Part shown: piece after piece, positions 45,503 through 56,877 of the stretch
Layout: every line of letters begins with the position of its first letter
Numbering within the stretch: the first letter of the stretch is position 1
Origin: Cyrtodaria siliqua
Lineage: Eukaryota; Mollusca; Bivalvia; Adapedonta; Hiatellidae
Length of the DNA: 64,000 bases
Assembly (NCBI GenBank): GCA_037043455.1
Contig: JAWPHD010001808.1
Coordinates: 1-64,000, forward strand
Direction: 5' to 3'
The notes under the pieces: generated by a model
Told to the model about the DNA's origin: nothing
What the model saw: only the letters and a program-made list of their open reading frames with translations
The model's database searches: none
Position numbers and translations under genes: made by a program

Positions 45503-46260
45503 CATAGCAACGTGACAGGCAATGCAGATGTGACCTTCACCCTCAAAACAAAGGCAGATAACTTAGTAGTTCTTATTGTTACGTCACTCTCCGCAAACTA
45601 TAATTATGCGCCGGATGTTTTAACCTTAGATTATACTTAATTTTTGGAAGACAAAAAATTATATGTTTACGTAGTTGTCTTGGGTAGTGCAATTTGGAGT
45701 TTGGTGTTTTATCCATGACCTTGACCTTCCTTTTCTTTTGTAAAGATTTTTTTTGATTGTTTTTCTTATTCAATGGCATTTTGTTTTTAAATGAATCGAC
45801 TTAATTCTCATATATCAGCAAATATGTAAACTCTATTGTTTTTAGTTATTAAACATTTAACCAACTTTCCATGAAACCATGCCCACCTCTTTTCTAAGTC
45901 CCGTCCATGTTAGGCGATCAGCGGATTTTTTGTTAGATAATTTTTTTTCCTCCTTTCTCAAAAACTAAATGTCCGAAAGCATTGGAACTTGGCACATAAT
46001 GTTCATTATCATTACAAAGCATTATGTGTCGAGGACCATAAGTCTTTCATATTTATTCTGAATAATCCCTGTTTTTGACTTGGATTATGTCAGTTGACAA
46101 GTTGAATGTATGTCATATTCCAAATAAATTGGCGTACATATTCATCGTCTTCACACAGCAATATGTGATAAGTACCGCAACTCTGTGATATATTTTACCA
46201 GAATTATCCCCCATTTCTACTTTGATGTTTAAATTTTTTCGTTCTATTATACATGGTACA
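45503..46260. other. No gene; end of R2 unit then unique sequence
   Basis: The R2 unit finishes near 45570. The remainder is AT-rich, with a weak repeat unit near 45960-46230 containing AAACTAAATGTCCGAAAGC and TTGGCGTACATATTC. Confidence 0.5.
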
Positions 46261-46262
46261 TA

Positions 46263-46770
46263 CTGTATTTCCCCTAATAGTAGCGCCTGGGCACTATGAA
46301 AATTGCAAAGGTGGCGCTCTTATTATGGTTAAAACTTTCCATATCTTTCCCGACTGTTTCCTTATATAATTACTGTATGGCTATCTTTTACTATGGCACC
46401 TGTATTGACTAAACCTAAACGATACAGAGTATATCGCTGTCATCACTCTGTATGATACACATTTTCGTCAAACTTGGATTACAATATGGGTTAGTTGCGC
46501 ATGAATTAATAATAATAAAAGATAAACTAAATAATAAATTGAAAGAAAGGAGGTTTAAATAACAGCGGTAATTTCTGTTTATGATGATAGTGCTTTAAAG
46601 TTTTTCATATACCATACCATGGTAAAAAACTCCCATAGTCAAATCCATTAGCGGTAAAGACGAAAAAAAACGTTATTTAGGAACTTTGGGTTTTTGAAGA
46701 AGGTAAGGTTTCTTAAAACAAGTGGTGTGGGTTTCTATTAGGGAAGGCGCTACTAATAGGGGAAATACGG
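46263..46770. mobile_element. MITE, TIR CyGTATTTCCCCTAwTAG, TA duplication
   Basis: Left CTGTATTTCCCCTAATAG and TAGCGCC next; right complements CCGTATTTCCCCTATTAG. TA at 46261-46262 and 46771-46772. The GTATTT start recalls the 12399-13667 element. Non-coding, 508 bp. Confidence 0.8.
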
Positions 46771-46772
46771 TA

Positions 46773-47769
46773 TATCATTATGCATGGTGGATACAACCTT
46801 ATAATGTGGTGCTTTCAGTTTAGTTCAATGTTAAAAAAATAAAAAAATTAAAGATCTTGTTATATGCAAGCATGATTAAATGATTAAAGTAACAATGATA
46901 TTGTATGGATACACCGATATGCTAATTTCAGTGCTTGATAAATACTTCAAGATTGCCATGTGTTCCTTTAAAATTCATTACATTTTAGATATTTTGTTCC
47001 CCCAGACCCCACCCACCCCGAAATGGATCCATAAACAATTTACATTTTATAAGAGTGCTCCTTTTGTATTTTGCATAGCATGTGATCATTGCCCATTTCA
47101 GCCTGTTGACCATTTGTTTGGTTGTTTTTCATCACTAGCTATTATCGCGTTTAACCAATCGAAACACTCGATTTTGTTGACAATTAAAATAATTTAAACA
47201 CGGTGGACGTGTATTCAACTATCGCGTATAATTAAATGAAATGATTATTGCACATCAATGGTTTTAGCACCTGTATGTTTTGTATTGTTTAAACACATGA
47301 AGGAAAAAAACTGTATTCTTTGTTTCTTTTGCCAAACGAAAAATAACTGTATTCTTGTTTCTTTTGCCAAACGTTTAGGATATATATAATAATTGAATTG
47401 AACCACGTAGGGTGCGAGTGCAACACAGTTTAACTTTTCCGAAAATAGACTAGCTTAAGCTGAATGTACGATTTGAGAAGAAAAAAAATTCTGTCTTGCG
47501 CGAATAGTTTAAACTGGTTATATCAAAAGAGAAATTTAAAAAGAAAATATAAAATAGTTTCAGTTGAGTTTGGGTTGTGGAGGGAGTGGGGCTGTGGGGG
47601 GCTCTCCATTTGAGACGTGGGTTAGATCTACACGATCTTGAACGATAGACTTTCTAAACTTTTCCTAGCCCTTGGCTTAGGCGGCACTATACATTTACCT
47701 CACATCTGTCAGTCGGTCTGATTTCTGCAAAACCTGAACCCTGTGGTTGTGGATCAAGATGTGTTTATG
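46773..47769. other. No gene seen
   Basis: AT-rich. Contains a 48-bp direct duplication (AACTGTATTCTTTGTTTCTT or variant, then GCCAAACG) at 47308-47375. The plus frame at 46880-47197 has no recognised domain. Confidence 0.45.
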
Positions 47770-48195
47770 AATATACACAGTAGTATCAATGTCTACATAA
47801 TAGTACCAATATACACATAGTAGTAGTGCCAATGCACAAGTAGCAATATACACAATATTGTCAATATACACAATGCAATCAATATACACAATACTATCAA
47901 TATACACAATACTATCGATATACACAATAATATCAATATACACAATACAATCCATATACACAATACAATCAATATACACAATACTATCAATATACACAAT
48001 ACTATCCATATACACAATACAATAAATATACACAATGCAATCAATATACACAATACTATCAATATACACAATACTATCGATATACACAATAATATCAATA
48101 TACACAATACAATCCATATACACAATACAATCAATATACACAATACTATCAATATACACAATGCAATCAATATACACAATACTATCAATATACTC
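47770..48195 (-). repeat. 18-bp minisatellite with a 162-bp higher-order repeat
   Basis: The unit is close to ATACTATCAATATACACA, about 24 copies. The variant order recurs with a 162-bp offset (nine units): ACTATCGATATACACAATAA at 47911 and 48073. The minus frame VYIDSI(VYIDC) is an artefact of a unit divisible by three. Confidence 0.9.
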
Positions 48196-48484
48196 TGTAG
48201 TAGTAGAACCCTAATGCATGTACGCAGCCAATAAATGGGATGGATGCGAGTCAGGTGTGCCAGCAGATTTCTAACCCTCCTGGCCCCACGGATTTGGGAA
48301 ATGATAATAAATAGTCATCTTCTTCTATGTTTGACATCATTTTGCGTCAGTTACTTTAACTGATTTAACCGTCACATGAATGTTTGAAATTTTTATGCAT
48401 TGATTGATAAAACGATGAAGGGTAAGGTGATCCTGTGACGACGGACGTCAGGCAGTGGATGCATAAAAAGGGTCTTTTTGCCTA
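48196..48484. other. No gene seen
   Basis: Short unique spacer between two arrays. Confidence 0.5.
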
Positions 48485-49200
48485 CATTTACAAACAACAG
48501 ACATGGCAGGCTTGGAGCATGGTAGACTGAAACCCATGGTGGCAGGCATCATACATTGAAAGCATGAGCATACAATTGCAGGCAATGGGCATAAGATGTA
48601 TAGATGAGCATAAGATGCATAGACCTATGATGGCATGCAATGGGCATTTTAGATGCATAAGGCTTCGGATGCTGAAAGAATGAGCCTGCAATGGCAGGCA
48701 TTGGGCATATATAGGCTTGTGTTGGAAGGCAGGCTTTAGACATTGAAAGCATGAAAATACGATGGCAGGCAATAAGCATTAGACGCATAAGCCTACGATG
48801 GCAAGCTTTCGGCATGGGATGTAACAGCCTATGATGGTAGTCAGCAGACGTTAATTGTGAGTCTAGGATGCAGGCAAGTGGCATAAATCTAGGATGGCAG
48901 GCAGAGAACATTCAATGCATGAGCCTGGGGTGGCAGGCAACGGAATTTCGATACATAGGTCTATGATGGTAGGTTTTGGACATGGGATGTTACAGCAGAC
49001 AGCAGGCATTGTTTTTGAGCCTACAATGCACGCAGGTGGCATACGCCTATGCTGGCATGCAGAACATTCAATGCATGAGTCTACAATGGCAGGCATCAAA
49101 CACTGAGACTAAACCTACGACGGCAAACAGCAGACATGATCTACAAATGGATGCAGTGACAACCACATAGACTAGATGCATGAGCCTGTGATGGCAAGCA
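48485..49200 (-). repeat. Degenerate array of 40-60 bp units
   Basis: Irregular repeats of GCATGAGCCTACAATGGCAG, GGCAATGGGCAT and AGATGCATAAG. Spacing varies, so copies have drifted or were shuffled. Overlapping minus frames are artefacts. Confidence 0.75.
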
Positions 49201-49434
49201 CATATGTTATGAACTAGAGCATTTAACAAAAAATTCAATGCAAGAAATATAAAACTAAGCATTATCTGTAAGTATCGAATTGATGTTAAATAAAGTCTTA
49301 TAAAACATATGCGAGTACATGTACAAGATATTGTTGGGAATCTGACTGAAAACTTACTATTGATAATCGGAAATCAAAACCAATTGATTTCCTTTTGGCT
49401 TTGTCATCCTCTATAGCTTACTAACCGATTGTAG
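49201..49434. other. Unique spacer between arrays
   Basis: No gene or repeat recognised. Confidence 0.5.
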
Positions 49435-50825
49435 AGTTAGATGTAACATAGCTAAAAGATGTCCCTAAATCTATAGTAGAAAGTATATTGTAGAATTAGA
49501 TGTAACATAGCTAAAAGATGTGCCTAATTCTAACGTAGAAAGTAGATCATAGAATTACATAAACACGTAACACAGCTGAAAGATGTGCCTAATTCTATAG
49601 TAGAAAGTAGTGTAGAATTAGATGTAACATAGCTAAAAGATATGCCTAATTCTATAGTAGAAAGTATATCGTAGAATTACATACACACGTAACATAGCTA
49701 AAAGATGTGCCTAATTCTATAGTAGAAAGATCGTAGAATTACATATACACGTAACATAGTTAAAAGACGTGCCTAATTCTATAGTAGAACGTAGATCATA
49801 GAATTACATATACACGTAACATAGCTAAAAGATGTGCCTAATTTTATAGTAGAATGTAGATCGTAGGATTACATACACACGTAACATAACTAAAAGATGT
49901 GCCTAATTCTATAGTAGAAAGTAGATCGTAGAAGGACATATACACGTAACATAGCTAAAAGAGGTGCCTAATTCTATAGTAGAAAGTAGATCATAGAATT
50001 ACATATACACGTAACATAGCTAAAAGATGTGCCTAATTCTATAGTAGAAAGTAGTGTATAATTAGATGTAACATAGCTAAAAGATGGGTCAAATTCTATA
50101 GTAGAAAGTAGAGTGTAGAATTAGTTGTAACATAGATAAAAGATGTGCCTAATCCTATAGCAGAAAGATTGTAGAAATAGACGTAATTAACATAGCTAAA
50201 ATATGAGCCTAATTCTTTAGTAGAAAGTATACCGTAGAATTACATGCAACATAGCTAAAAGGTGTGCCTAATTCTATAGTAGAAAGTAAATCATAGATTT
50301 ACATGTGACATAGCTAAACGATGTGCCTAATTCTGCAGTAGAAAGTAGATTGTTTGTCGAGTTTGATGTAACATAGCTAAAAGATGTCCCTAATTCTATA
50401 GTAGAAAGGAGATTGTAGAATTACATGTATCATAGCTAAAGATGGCCTAGTTCTATTTTAGAAAGTAAATTGTAAAATTACATGTGACATAGCTAAAAGG
50501 TGTGCCTAATTCTAAAGTAGAAAGTAGATCATAGAATTACATGCAACATAGCTAAAAGATGTGCCTAATTCTATAGTAGAAAGTAGATCGTAGAATTACA
50601 TGTGACATAGCTAAAAGATGTGCCCAATTCTATAGTAGAAAGTAGATTGGAGAATTAGATATAACATAGCTAAAAGATGTGCCTCATTCTGTAGTAGAAA
50701 GTAGATAGGAGAATTAGTTATAACAGAGCTAACATATGTGCCTAATTATATAGTAGAAAGTAGATTGGAGAATTAGATGTAACATAGCTAAAAGATGTGC
50801 CTCATTCTGTAGTAGAAAGTAGATT
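49435..50825 (+). repeat. 59-bp satellite array, about 23 copies
   Basis: The unit is close to GTAGAATTAGATGTAACATA, GCTAAAAGATGTGCCTAATT, CTATAGTAGAAAGTAGATT. A longer variant with ACATACACACGTAACATAG forms a block at 49550-50030, between blocks of the shorter form. Confidence 0.9.
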
Positions 50826-51129
50826 GGACTGTCGGGACAGTGTTGTGTTACCATTTGTATATGCTTCAGAGAAGAAAGAAGTAGAATCAGGCAATGAATG
50901 TAATCTGTCAGCTTTTATATTTTTGCTCATATAAACAACCAATGATTACAATGACAATCTTTACTTACGAAAAGTGCGTGTTGTGGCTGGGGTATTACTA
51001 GCTAGGTATTATACCTGTGTTTGCTTAAGATTTTCTGCAAAGTTTACAGATTATAACAGTGGTTATGTTAAGATTGCTTTTGACTCGAGGCCTATATTTC
51101 ATTGTTTTTACAATTGTTACAAAGACAAC
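50826..51129. other. No gene seen
   Basis: Unique sequence between two arrays. Confidence 0.5.
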
Positions 51130-51210
51130 ATTCTGTAAGTACTGGTTTTCCCTTGCCAGTCCACTAGTGAGTGCTGGTATGCCTCTACCAGGCCACTAGT
51201 TTTTGTCTCG
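51130..51210 (+). repeat. Outlying unit of the CCACTAGT satellite
   Basis: TCTGTAAGTACTGG, TGCCAGTCCACTAGTGAG, and TACCAGGCCACTAGTTTT match the array starting at 52445. R2 and composite sequence separates them. Confidence 0.75.
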
Positions 51211-51249
51211 CCTTGATACATAGGTGTTGCTTTTCCGGCGGCAGCGGCG

Positions 51250-51800
51250 GCGGCGTGGTCAACATTCAAGTTTTGCGTTTAGGTCATTTTCTCACAATCT
51301 ATATGCACTAGACCTTTCAAACTTTGCCTGTAGTTGTATCTTGGGCGGTACATCGCAATGTGACAAAGCAAATGTGGAAGTGACCTTGACCCTCCAAGCA
51401 AAGGGCAGATAACTTAATAATTCTTACCTACAACTTTTGCATGTAGGTCACTGTTTCACAATTTGTATACACTAAGACCTTTCAAACTTTGCTTATAATT
51501 GTATCTTGAGTGGTACATTGCAACGTGACAAAGCAAATGTGGATGTGACCTTCACCATCCAAACAAAGGGCAGATAACTTTAATTGTTAATTTACATCAC
51601 TCTCATGAACTATAATTATGCACTAGACGTTTTCAACCTAATTTATAGCTTAATCTTTGAAAGAAAACATATTCTGTTTTGACATAGTTGTTTCTTGGGT
51701 AGTGCATCTTTTTGAATGCATAGATTTCATACATAGTTGTTTCTTGGGTAGTGCATCTTTTTGGATGCATAGATTTCATCTTTGACCTTGACCTAATTTC
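51250..51800 (+). repeat. R2 units and a 50-bp duplication
   Basis: Two R2 units (TTGGGCGGTACATCGCAATG; TTGAGTGGTACATTGCAACG) are followed by a direct duplication of ACATAGTTGTTTCTTGGG at 51678-51780. Confidence 0.7.
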
Positions 51801-51815
51801 TGGAGCTGATGACTT

Positions 51816-52445
51816 TTAGCTCTACTGGCCAAGGCCCTTTTTTCATCCGATCTTTACCAAATTTTAACAGATTGTTAATATCAATGAAAGTTCGCACAAG
51901 TTCGAAAACCAGCGATTGTTTAAATATCAATGAAAGCTCGCACAAGTTCGAAAACCAGCAGAGTTTTGGCCCTTGATTTAGTTAAAAATAGGGCTTTCAT
52001 TTTTCATCTGATCTTTACCAAACTTTACCAGATGTCTTGCCTTTTTTTTTATTATTAGTTTATATTTGTTTATAAGTATATTTTTTTGTTTAAATTTGTT
52101 TTAAATATATATATATATATAAAAAAATCAAAATATTTTTACTATTTTTATTTTTTTTTTAATTGTGTTTTTTTGTGTTTTTTTAGTAGTATTAATTTTA
52201 TTTGATATATTTATTGATTTTTTTTATGATTTTTTTTGTACTAATGCCGTGTTAGTAGGAAGCATTGCTATGATTTCTAGTTGTGCCTGTTGCGTTTTTT
52301 TCGGTTCGTTGATTTTTGGAGCTACGGATTTTTACTTTTAGATTTCTTGTCGGGTCTACTCATCCTAAACGCCTTGTTGGATTGGCAAAACTTGGCAGGA
52401 AGCATCGGTAAGATATCTAGTTGTGCATTTCACGCTTTTGGTATT
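51816..52445 (+). mobile_element. Truncated composite: A remnant, AT-rich tract, C unit
   Basis: Head AGCTCTACTGGCC without its hairpin partner, two partial A units to 52035, an AT/T-rich tract (52040-52250), then a degenerate C unit (CGGGTCTACTCATCCTAAACG, AAACTTGGCAGGAAGCATC). No tail. Confidence 0.6.
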
Positions 52446-53660
52446 GGTATCGTGTTGCCAGTCTACTAGTGAGTGCTGGTATGCCGCTACCAGGCCACTA
52501 GTTTTCATGCTATAAGTACTGGTATCCCATGGTTAATCTGCTAGTGAGTGTTGGTATGCTGCTACCAGGCACTAGTTTCTATTCTGTAAGTACAAAGCCA
52601 CCATTCTATAAGTACTGGTTTTCCCTTGCCAATCTACTATTGAGAGCTGGTATGCCGCTATCAGGCCACTAGTTTTCATTCTAGAAGTACTGGTATCCCA
52701 TTGCCAGTCTACTAGTGAGTGCTGGTATGCCACTACCAAGCCACTAGTTCACATTCTAGAAGTACTGGTATACCATTGCCAGCCTACTAGTGTGCTGTTA
52801 TGCCGCTACCGGGCCACTAGTTCACATTCTATAAGTACTGGTATCCCGTTACTAGGCCATTAGTTTCCTTTCTGTAAGTACTGGTTTCCCGCTACCAGGC
52901 CACTAGTTCACATTCTATAAGTACTGGTATCCCGCTACCAGGCCACTAGTTCACATTCTATAAGTACTGGTATCCTGTTACCAGGCCACTAGTTTCCTTT
53001 CTATAAGTACTGGCATCCTGCCACCATTCTGTAAGTACTGGTATCCCTTTGCCTGTCTACTACTGAGTGCTGGTATGTCGCTACCAGGCCACTAGTTTTC
53101 ATTCTATTAGTTCTGGTATTCTGTTACCAGGCCACTAGTTTCCATTATATAAGTACTGGTATCCCATTGCCAGTCTACTACAGAGTGCTGGTATGCCGCT
53201 ACCAGGCCAATAGTTTTCATTCTATAAGTTCTGGTATCCCGTTACTTGGCCACTAGTTTCTATCCCGTAAGTACTGGTATCCCCTTGCCAGTCTACTAGT
53301 GAGCACTGGTGTGCCGTTACTAGGCCACTAGTTCACATTCTATAAGTGTACTGGTAGCCCGTTACCAGGCCACTAGTTTCCATTCTATAAGTACTGGTAT
53401 CCTGTTGCCAATCTGCTAGTGAGTGCTGGTATGCCGATACCAGGCCACTAGTTTTCAATCTGTAAGTACTGGCTTCCCGTTGCCAGGCACCCATTCTATA
53501 AGTACTGGTATCATGTTGCCTGTCTACTAGTGAGTGCTGGTATGGCGCTACCATGCCACTAGTTTTCATTCTATAAGTACTGGTATCCGATTGTTAATCT
53601 AGTAGCGAGTGTTGGTATGCCGCTACCAGGCCACTAGTTACTATTCTATTAGTACAACTA
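52446..53660 (+). repeat. CCACTAGT satellite array, left block
   Basis: Two alternating unit forms: a short one of about 44 bp (CCACTAGTTCACATTCTATA, AGTACTGGTATCCCG, TACCAGG) and a longer one that adds TCTACTAGTGAGTGCTGGTA. The array continues at 54838 and 56878 after two insertions. Confidence 0.9.
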
Positions 53661-53663
53661 TTA

Positions 53664-54834
53664 AGCCATGGTCACATTTACGGTCATGCACGTAGTTGAC
53701 CGTAGTTCATTTCAAACGTAGTCTGCCGTAGTGTTACTACGGTCAACTAGGTTGAAGTACGTTCGAAGTAGGTTCAAAATTGGCAAAAATAGGAAATATA
53801 GAAAGTCTAAGTAGGTTGAACTACGTGTAAGTACGGTCAACTACATTCAACTGCGAGCAAAGTGGCTAGGGTTAACTAGGGTATCACTACGTCTAACTAC
53901 GAGTAACTACGTTACACTACGTATAAACTACGTCCTAAGTACGCGCAACTACGGTAAATTAGGGTCAACTGCGTTAAGCTACGGTAAAACGTTGTGGCTG
54001 CGCCTGCGCAGTACGGGTAAGCTACAGTCATTGTGCTTTTGGAAGTTGACGAGCCAACATTGCTGATCGCTTATTCTGCCATGCCGCCTAGGAAGAAACG
54101 ATGTTCTTCCAAAACTGCTGCAAACACATGTACAGTGGGTGCTGTAGGTATTAATAATGAGGAGCCAGAGAGGATGGAAGAGCCTCAGGAGACTCAGGGG
54201 ACTGATGCCCAGGAGACACGAGGTACTCATGACGACCCTCCTACTGGGACTTCCAAGGAGAAGAGGCCTCCCCTCAGGCTGCACTTGGATCAAGAAGAAG
54301 TAGTGTTTGTGTTTGTAGAATCCCATCAGGAACTCTACAGCAAGGGGCACCCTGAATTCATGAAGACTGGATACAAACAGGCATTGTGACAACAGCTTGC
54401 TGACACCTTGAAGGCCACTGACTTTGATGGTAGTTGACCCTAGTTATCCGTACTATGAACATACTTCAAACGTAGTTCAACCCTAGTAGATCCCTAGTTG
54501 ACCGTAGTGTTAACCGTATTGTTGATGTGTTTTGGCAGGTACTACGGTCAACTACGGTACACACTACGGTTAAGTAGGGTCAATTACGCTTAACTAAGGT
54601 CAACTACGTTCAAACTACGGTCACAGTAGGGTCACAACATCGTAGTTAACCGTAACCAATTTTTGAACATGTTGAAAAAGTATGTGCTTACTACGGGCAA
54701 ATCATAAGTTCAAACTACGTTCATTACTACGTTAAACTACGGTTATCTACGTTCAACTACGTTTAATACGTTCAACTACGGCCAACTACGGTCATTCCCC
54801 ACTTCGGTCAACTACGTAAGATGTGACCACGGCT
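53664..54834 (+). mobile_element. PIF/Harbinger-type element, TSD TTA
   Basis: Left AGCCATGGTCACATTTACG; right complements AGCCGTGGTCACATCTTACG. TTA at 53661-53663 and 54835-54837. Flanks joined give CAACTATTAGTGAGTGCT, matching the satellite unit. About 280 bp at the left end and 400 bp at the right are packed with copies of GTAGTTGACCGTAG or its complement. The only gene is a broken Myb/MADF-like one; no DDE transposase. Confidence 0.8.
54081..54437 (+). pseudogene. Harbinger Myb/MADF-like DNA-binding protein remnant
   Basis: ATG at 54081 opens a frame with an N-terminal basic motif PPRKKR (possible nuclear signal), an acidic Glu/Thr-rich linker, then LDQEEVVFVFVESHQELYSK and GHPEFMKTGYKQAL. 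The spacing of Glu-rich start, aromatic/hydrophobic helix, ELY and HPEF fits the Myb/SANT-like or MADF fold used by the second protein of PIF/Harbinger elements. The frame stops at TGA 54387-54389 exactly where the family has a conserved Trp (TGG to TGA is one base). Beyond it QQLADTLKATDFD continues in frame to another stop at 54435. The protein normally partners the transposase, which is missing here. Family assignment is by motif spacing only. Confidence 0.6.
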
Positions 54835-54837
54835 TTA

Positions 54838-54984
54838 GTGAGTGCTTGTATGCCGCTACCAGGCCACTAGTTTCCATTCTATAAGTACTGGTATCCCGTT
54901 ACCAGGCCATGAGGTTCCATTCTATAATTACTGGTATCCCATTACCAGGTCACTAGTTACTTTTCTGTAAGAACTGGTATCCCA
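54838..54984 (+). repeat. CCACTAGT satellite array, middle block
   Basis: Two to three units (GTATGCCGCTACCAGGCCAC, ATAAGTACTGGTATCCC) between the Harbinger element and the next composite. Confidence 0.9.
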
Positions 54985-54989
54985 TTTTT

Positions 54990-56876
54990 AGCTCTACTGA
55001 TCAGAGATCAGCAGAGCTTATGCCGTGGTGCGGCGTCCGTCTGTCCGTAAACTTTTTTTTGTAGCGACTTCTCCTCTTAAACTACTGAATGGATTTTCAT
55101 GAAACTTTACAGAAATGTTGCCCATGAAGTCTAGTTGATCCTAGCAAAAATTCATTTGATGTGAAATCCAAGATGGCCACCAGATCTAAAAATAGGTTTT
55201 TAAAAAACAAGTTTGTAGCGACTTCTTCATGAAAACTATAAGTGATATTGATATGGGACTTTTTCTAAAATGATCAGCATGACATGATGTTGGTCCTTGT
55301 CGAAAATCGTTTTGATTCGACGTTAAACATGGCTGCCAGCGGCCATCTTTGTTTACATAGAGTTATATAATGAAAACTTGTAGCAACTACTCCTCTGAAA
55401 CTACTTGACGGATTTTCATGAAACTTCACAGGAATGTTGCTCTTTATGTCTAATTGATCCTAGCAAAATTTCAGGTTGCCCGGAAATTCAAGATGGCTGC
55501 CATGGCTAAAAATAGATTTTCAAAATACAAGTTTGTAGCGACTACTACTTGAAAACTATAAGTGATATTGATATTGGATTTTTTGTAAAATGATCAGCAT
55601 GACATGATGGTTATAAGAGCCAAACATTATTTTGATTCGACGTTAAACATGGCTGCCAGTGGCCATCTTTGTTTACATAGAGTTATATAATGAAAATTTG
55701 TAGCGACTACTCCTCCGAAACTACTTGACGGATTTTCATGAAACTTCACAGGAATGTTGCTCTTGATGTCTAATTGATCCTAGCAAAATTTCAGGTTGCC
55801 CGGAAATTCAAGATGGCTGCCATGGCTAAAAATAGATTTTCAAAATACAAGTTTGTAGCGACTACTACTTGAAAACTATAAGTGATATTGATATTGGACT
55901 TTTTGTAAAATGATCAGCATGACATGATGTTGGTCCTTGTCAAAAATTGTTTTGATTCAACGTTAAACATGGCTGCCAGCAGCCATCTTTGTTTACATAG
56001 AGTTATATAGTAAAAACTTGTAGTGACTAATCCTTTGAAACTACTTGGCAGATTTTCATGAAACTTTACAGGAATGTTGCTCTTAATGTTTAATTGATCC
56101 TAGCAAAATTTTAGATCGGCCAGAAATTCAAGATGGCCACCACAGCTAAAATTAGATTTTTTAAAAAAGAAGCTTGTAGCGACTACGTCTTGAAAACTAT
56201 AAGTGATATTGATATGGGACTTTTTGTAAAATGATCAGCATGACATGATGGTTATCAGAGTCAAACATTATTTTGATTTGACGTTAAACATGGCTGTCAG
56301 CGGCCATCTTTGTTTACATAGAGTTATATAATGAAAACTTGTAGCGACTACTCCTATGAAACTACTTGACGGATTTTCATGAAACTTCACAGGAATGTTG
56401 CTCTTGATGTCTAATTGATCCTAGCAAAATTTCAGGTCGCCCGGAAATTCAAGATGGCTGCCATGGCTAAAAATAGATTTTCAAAATACAAGTTTGTAGC
56501 GACTACTACTTGAAAACTATAAGTGATATTGATATTGGACTTTTTGTAAAATGATCAGCATGACATGATGTTGGTCCTTGTCAAAAATTGTTTTGATTCA
56601 ACGTTAAACATGGCTGTCAGCGGCCATCTTTGTTTACATAGAGTTATATAATGAAAACTTGTAGCGACTATTCCTTTGAAACTACTTGACGGATTTTCAT
56701 GAAACTTCACAGGAATGTTGCTCTTGATGTCTAATTGATCCTAGCAAAATTTCAGGTCAGCCGGAAATTCAAGATGGCCGCCACGGCTAAAAACAATTTT
56801 TCAAAAAACAAGTCTGTAGCGACTACTTCCTGAAATCAAAATCAATCAGTAGAGCTTCAAGGTCATTTACCTCTTG
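54990..56876 (+). mobile_element. B-core composite element inserted in the satellite
   Basis: Head AGCTCTACTGATC with GATCAGCAGAGCT, short CCGTCTGTCCG stretch, five to six B dimers (320 bp), tail CAGTAGAGCTTCAAGG to ACCTCTTG. It is flanked by GGTATCCCATTTTT and TTAATCAACTATTGAG, whereas uninterrupted units read GGTATCC(C)ATTGTTAATC. Confidence 0.9.
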
Positions 56877-56877
56877 T

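Noticed and set aside
45094..45546. 150-aa minus-strand frame
   Set aside because: It crosses the right end of a TA-flanked element into R2 repeat and matches no family I know.
47695..48188. 131-160 aa minus-strand frames with VYIDSI-like repeats resembling a membrane protein
   Set aside because: Generated by the 18-bp minisatellite; hydrophobicity comes from the repeat, not from a gene.
48485..49262. Several Cys/His-rich minus-strand frames resembling zinc fingers
   Set aside because: The Cys and His come from repeated GCATGAGCCTAC-type units; spacing is not that of any finger and frames shift between units.
54033..54392. 137-aa minus-strand frame over the Harbinger gene
   Set aside because: It is the shadow of the + strand Myb/MADF-like frame, which has the recognisable motif spacing.
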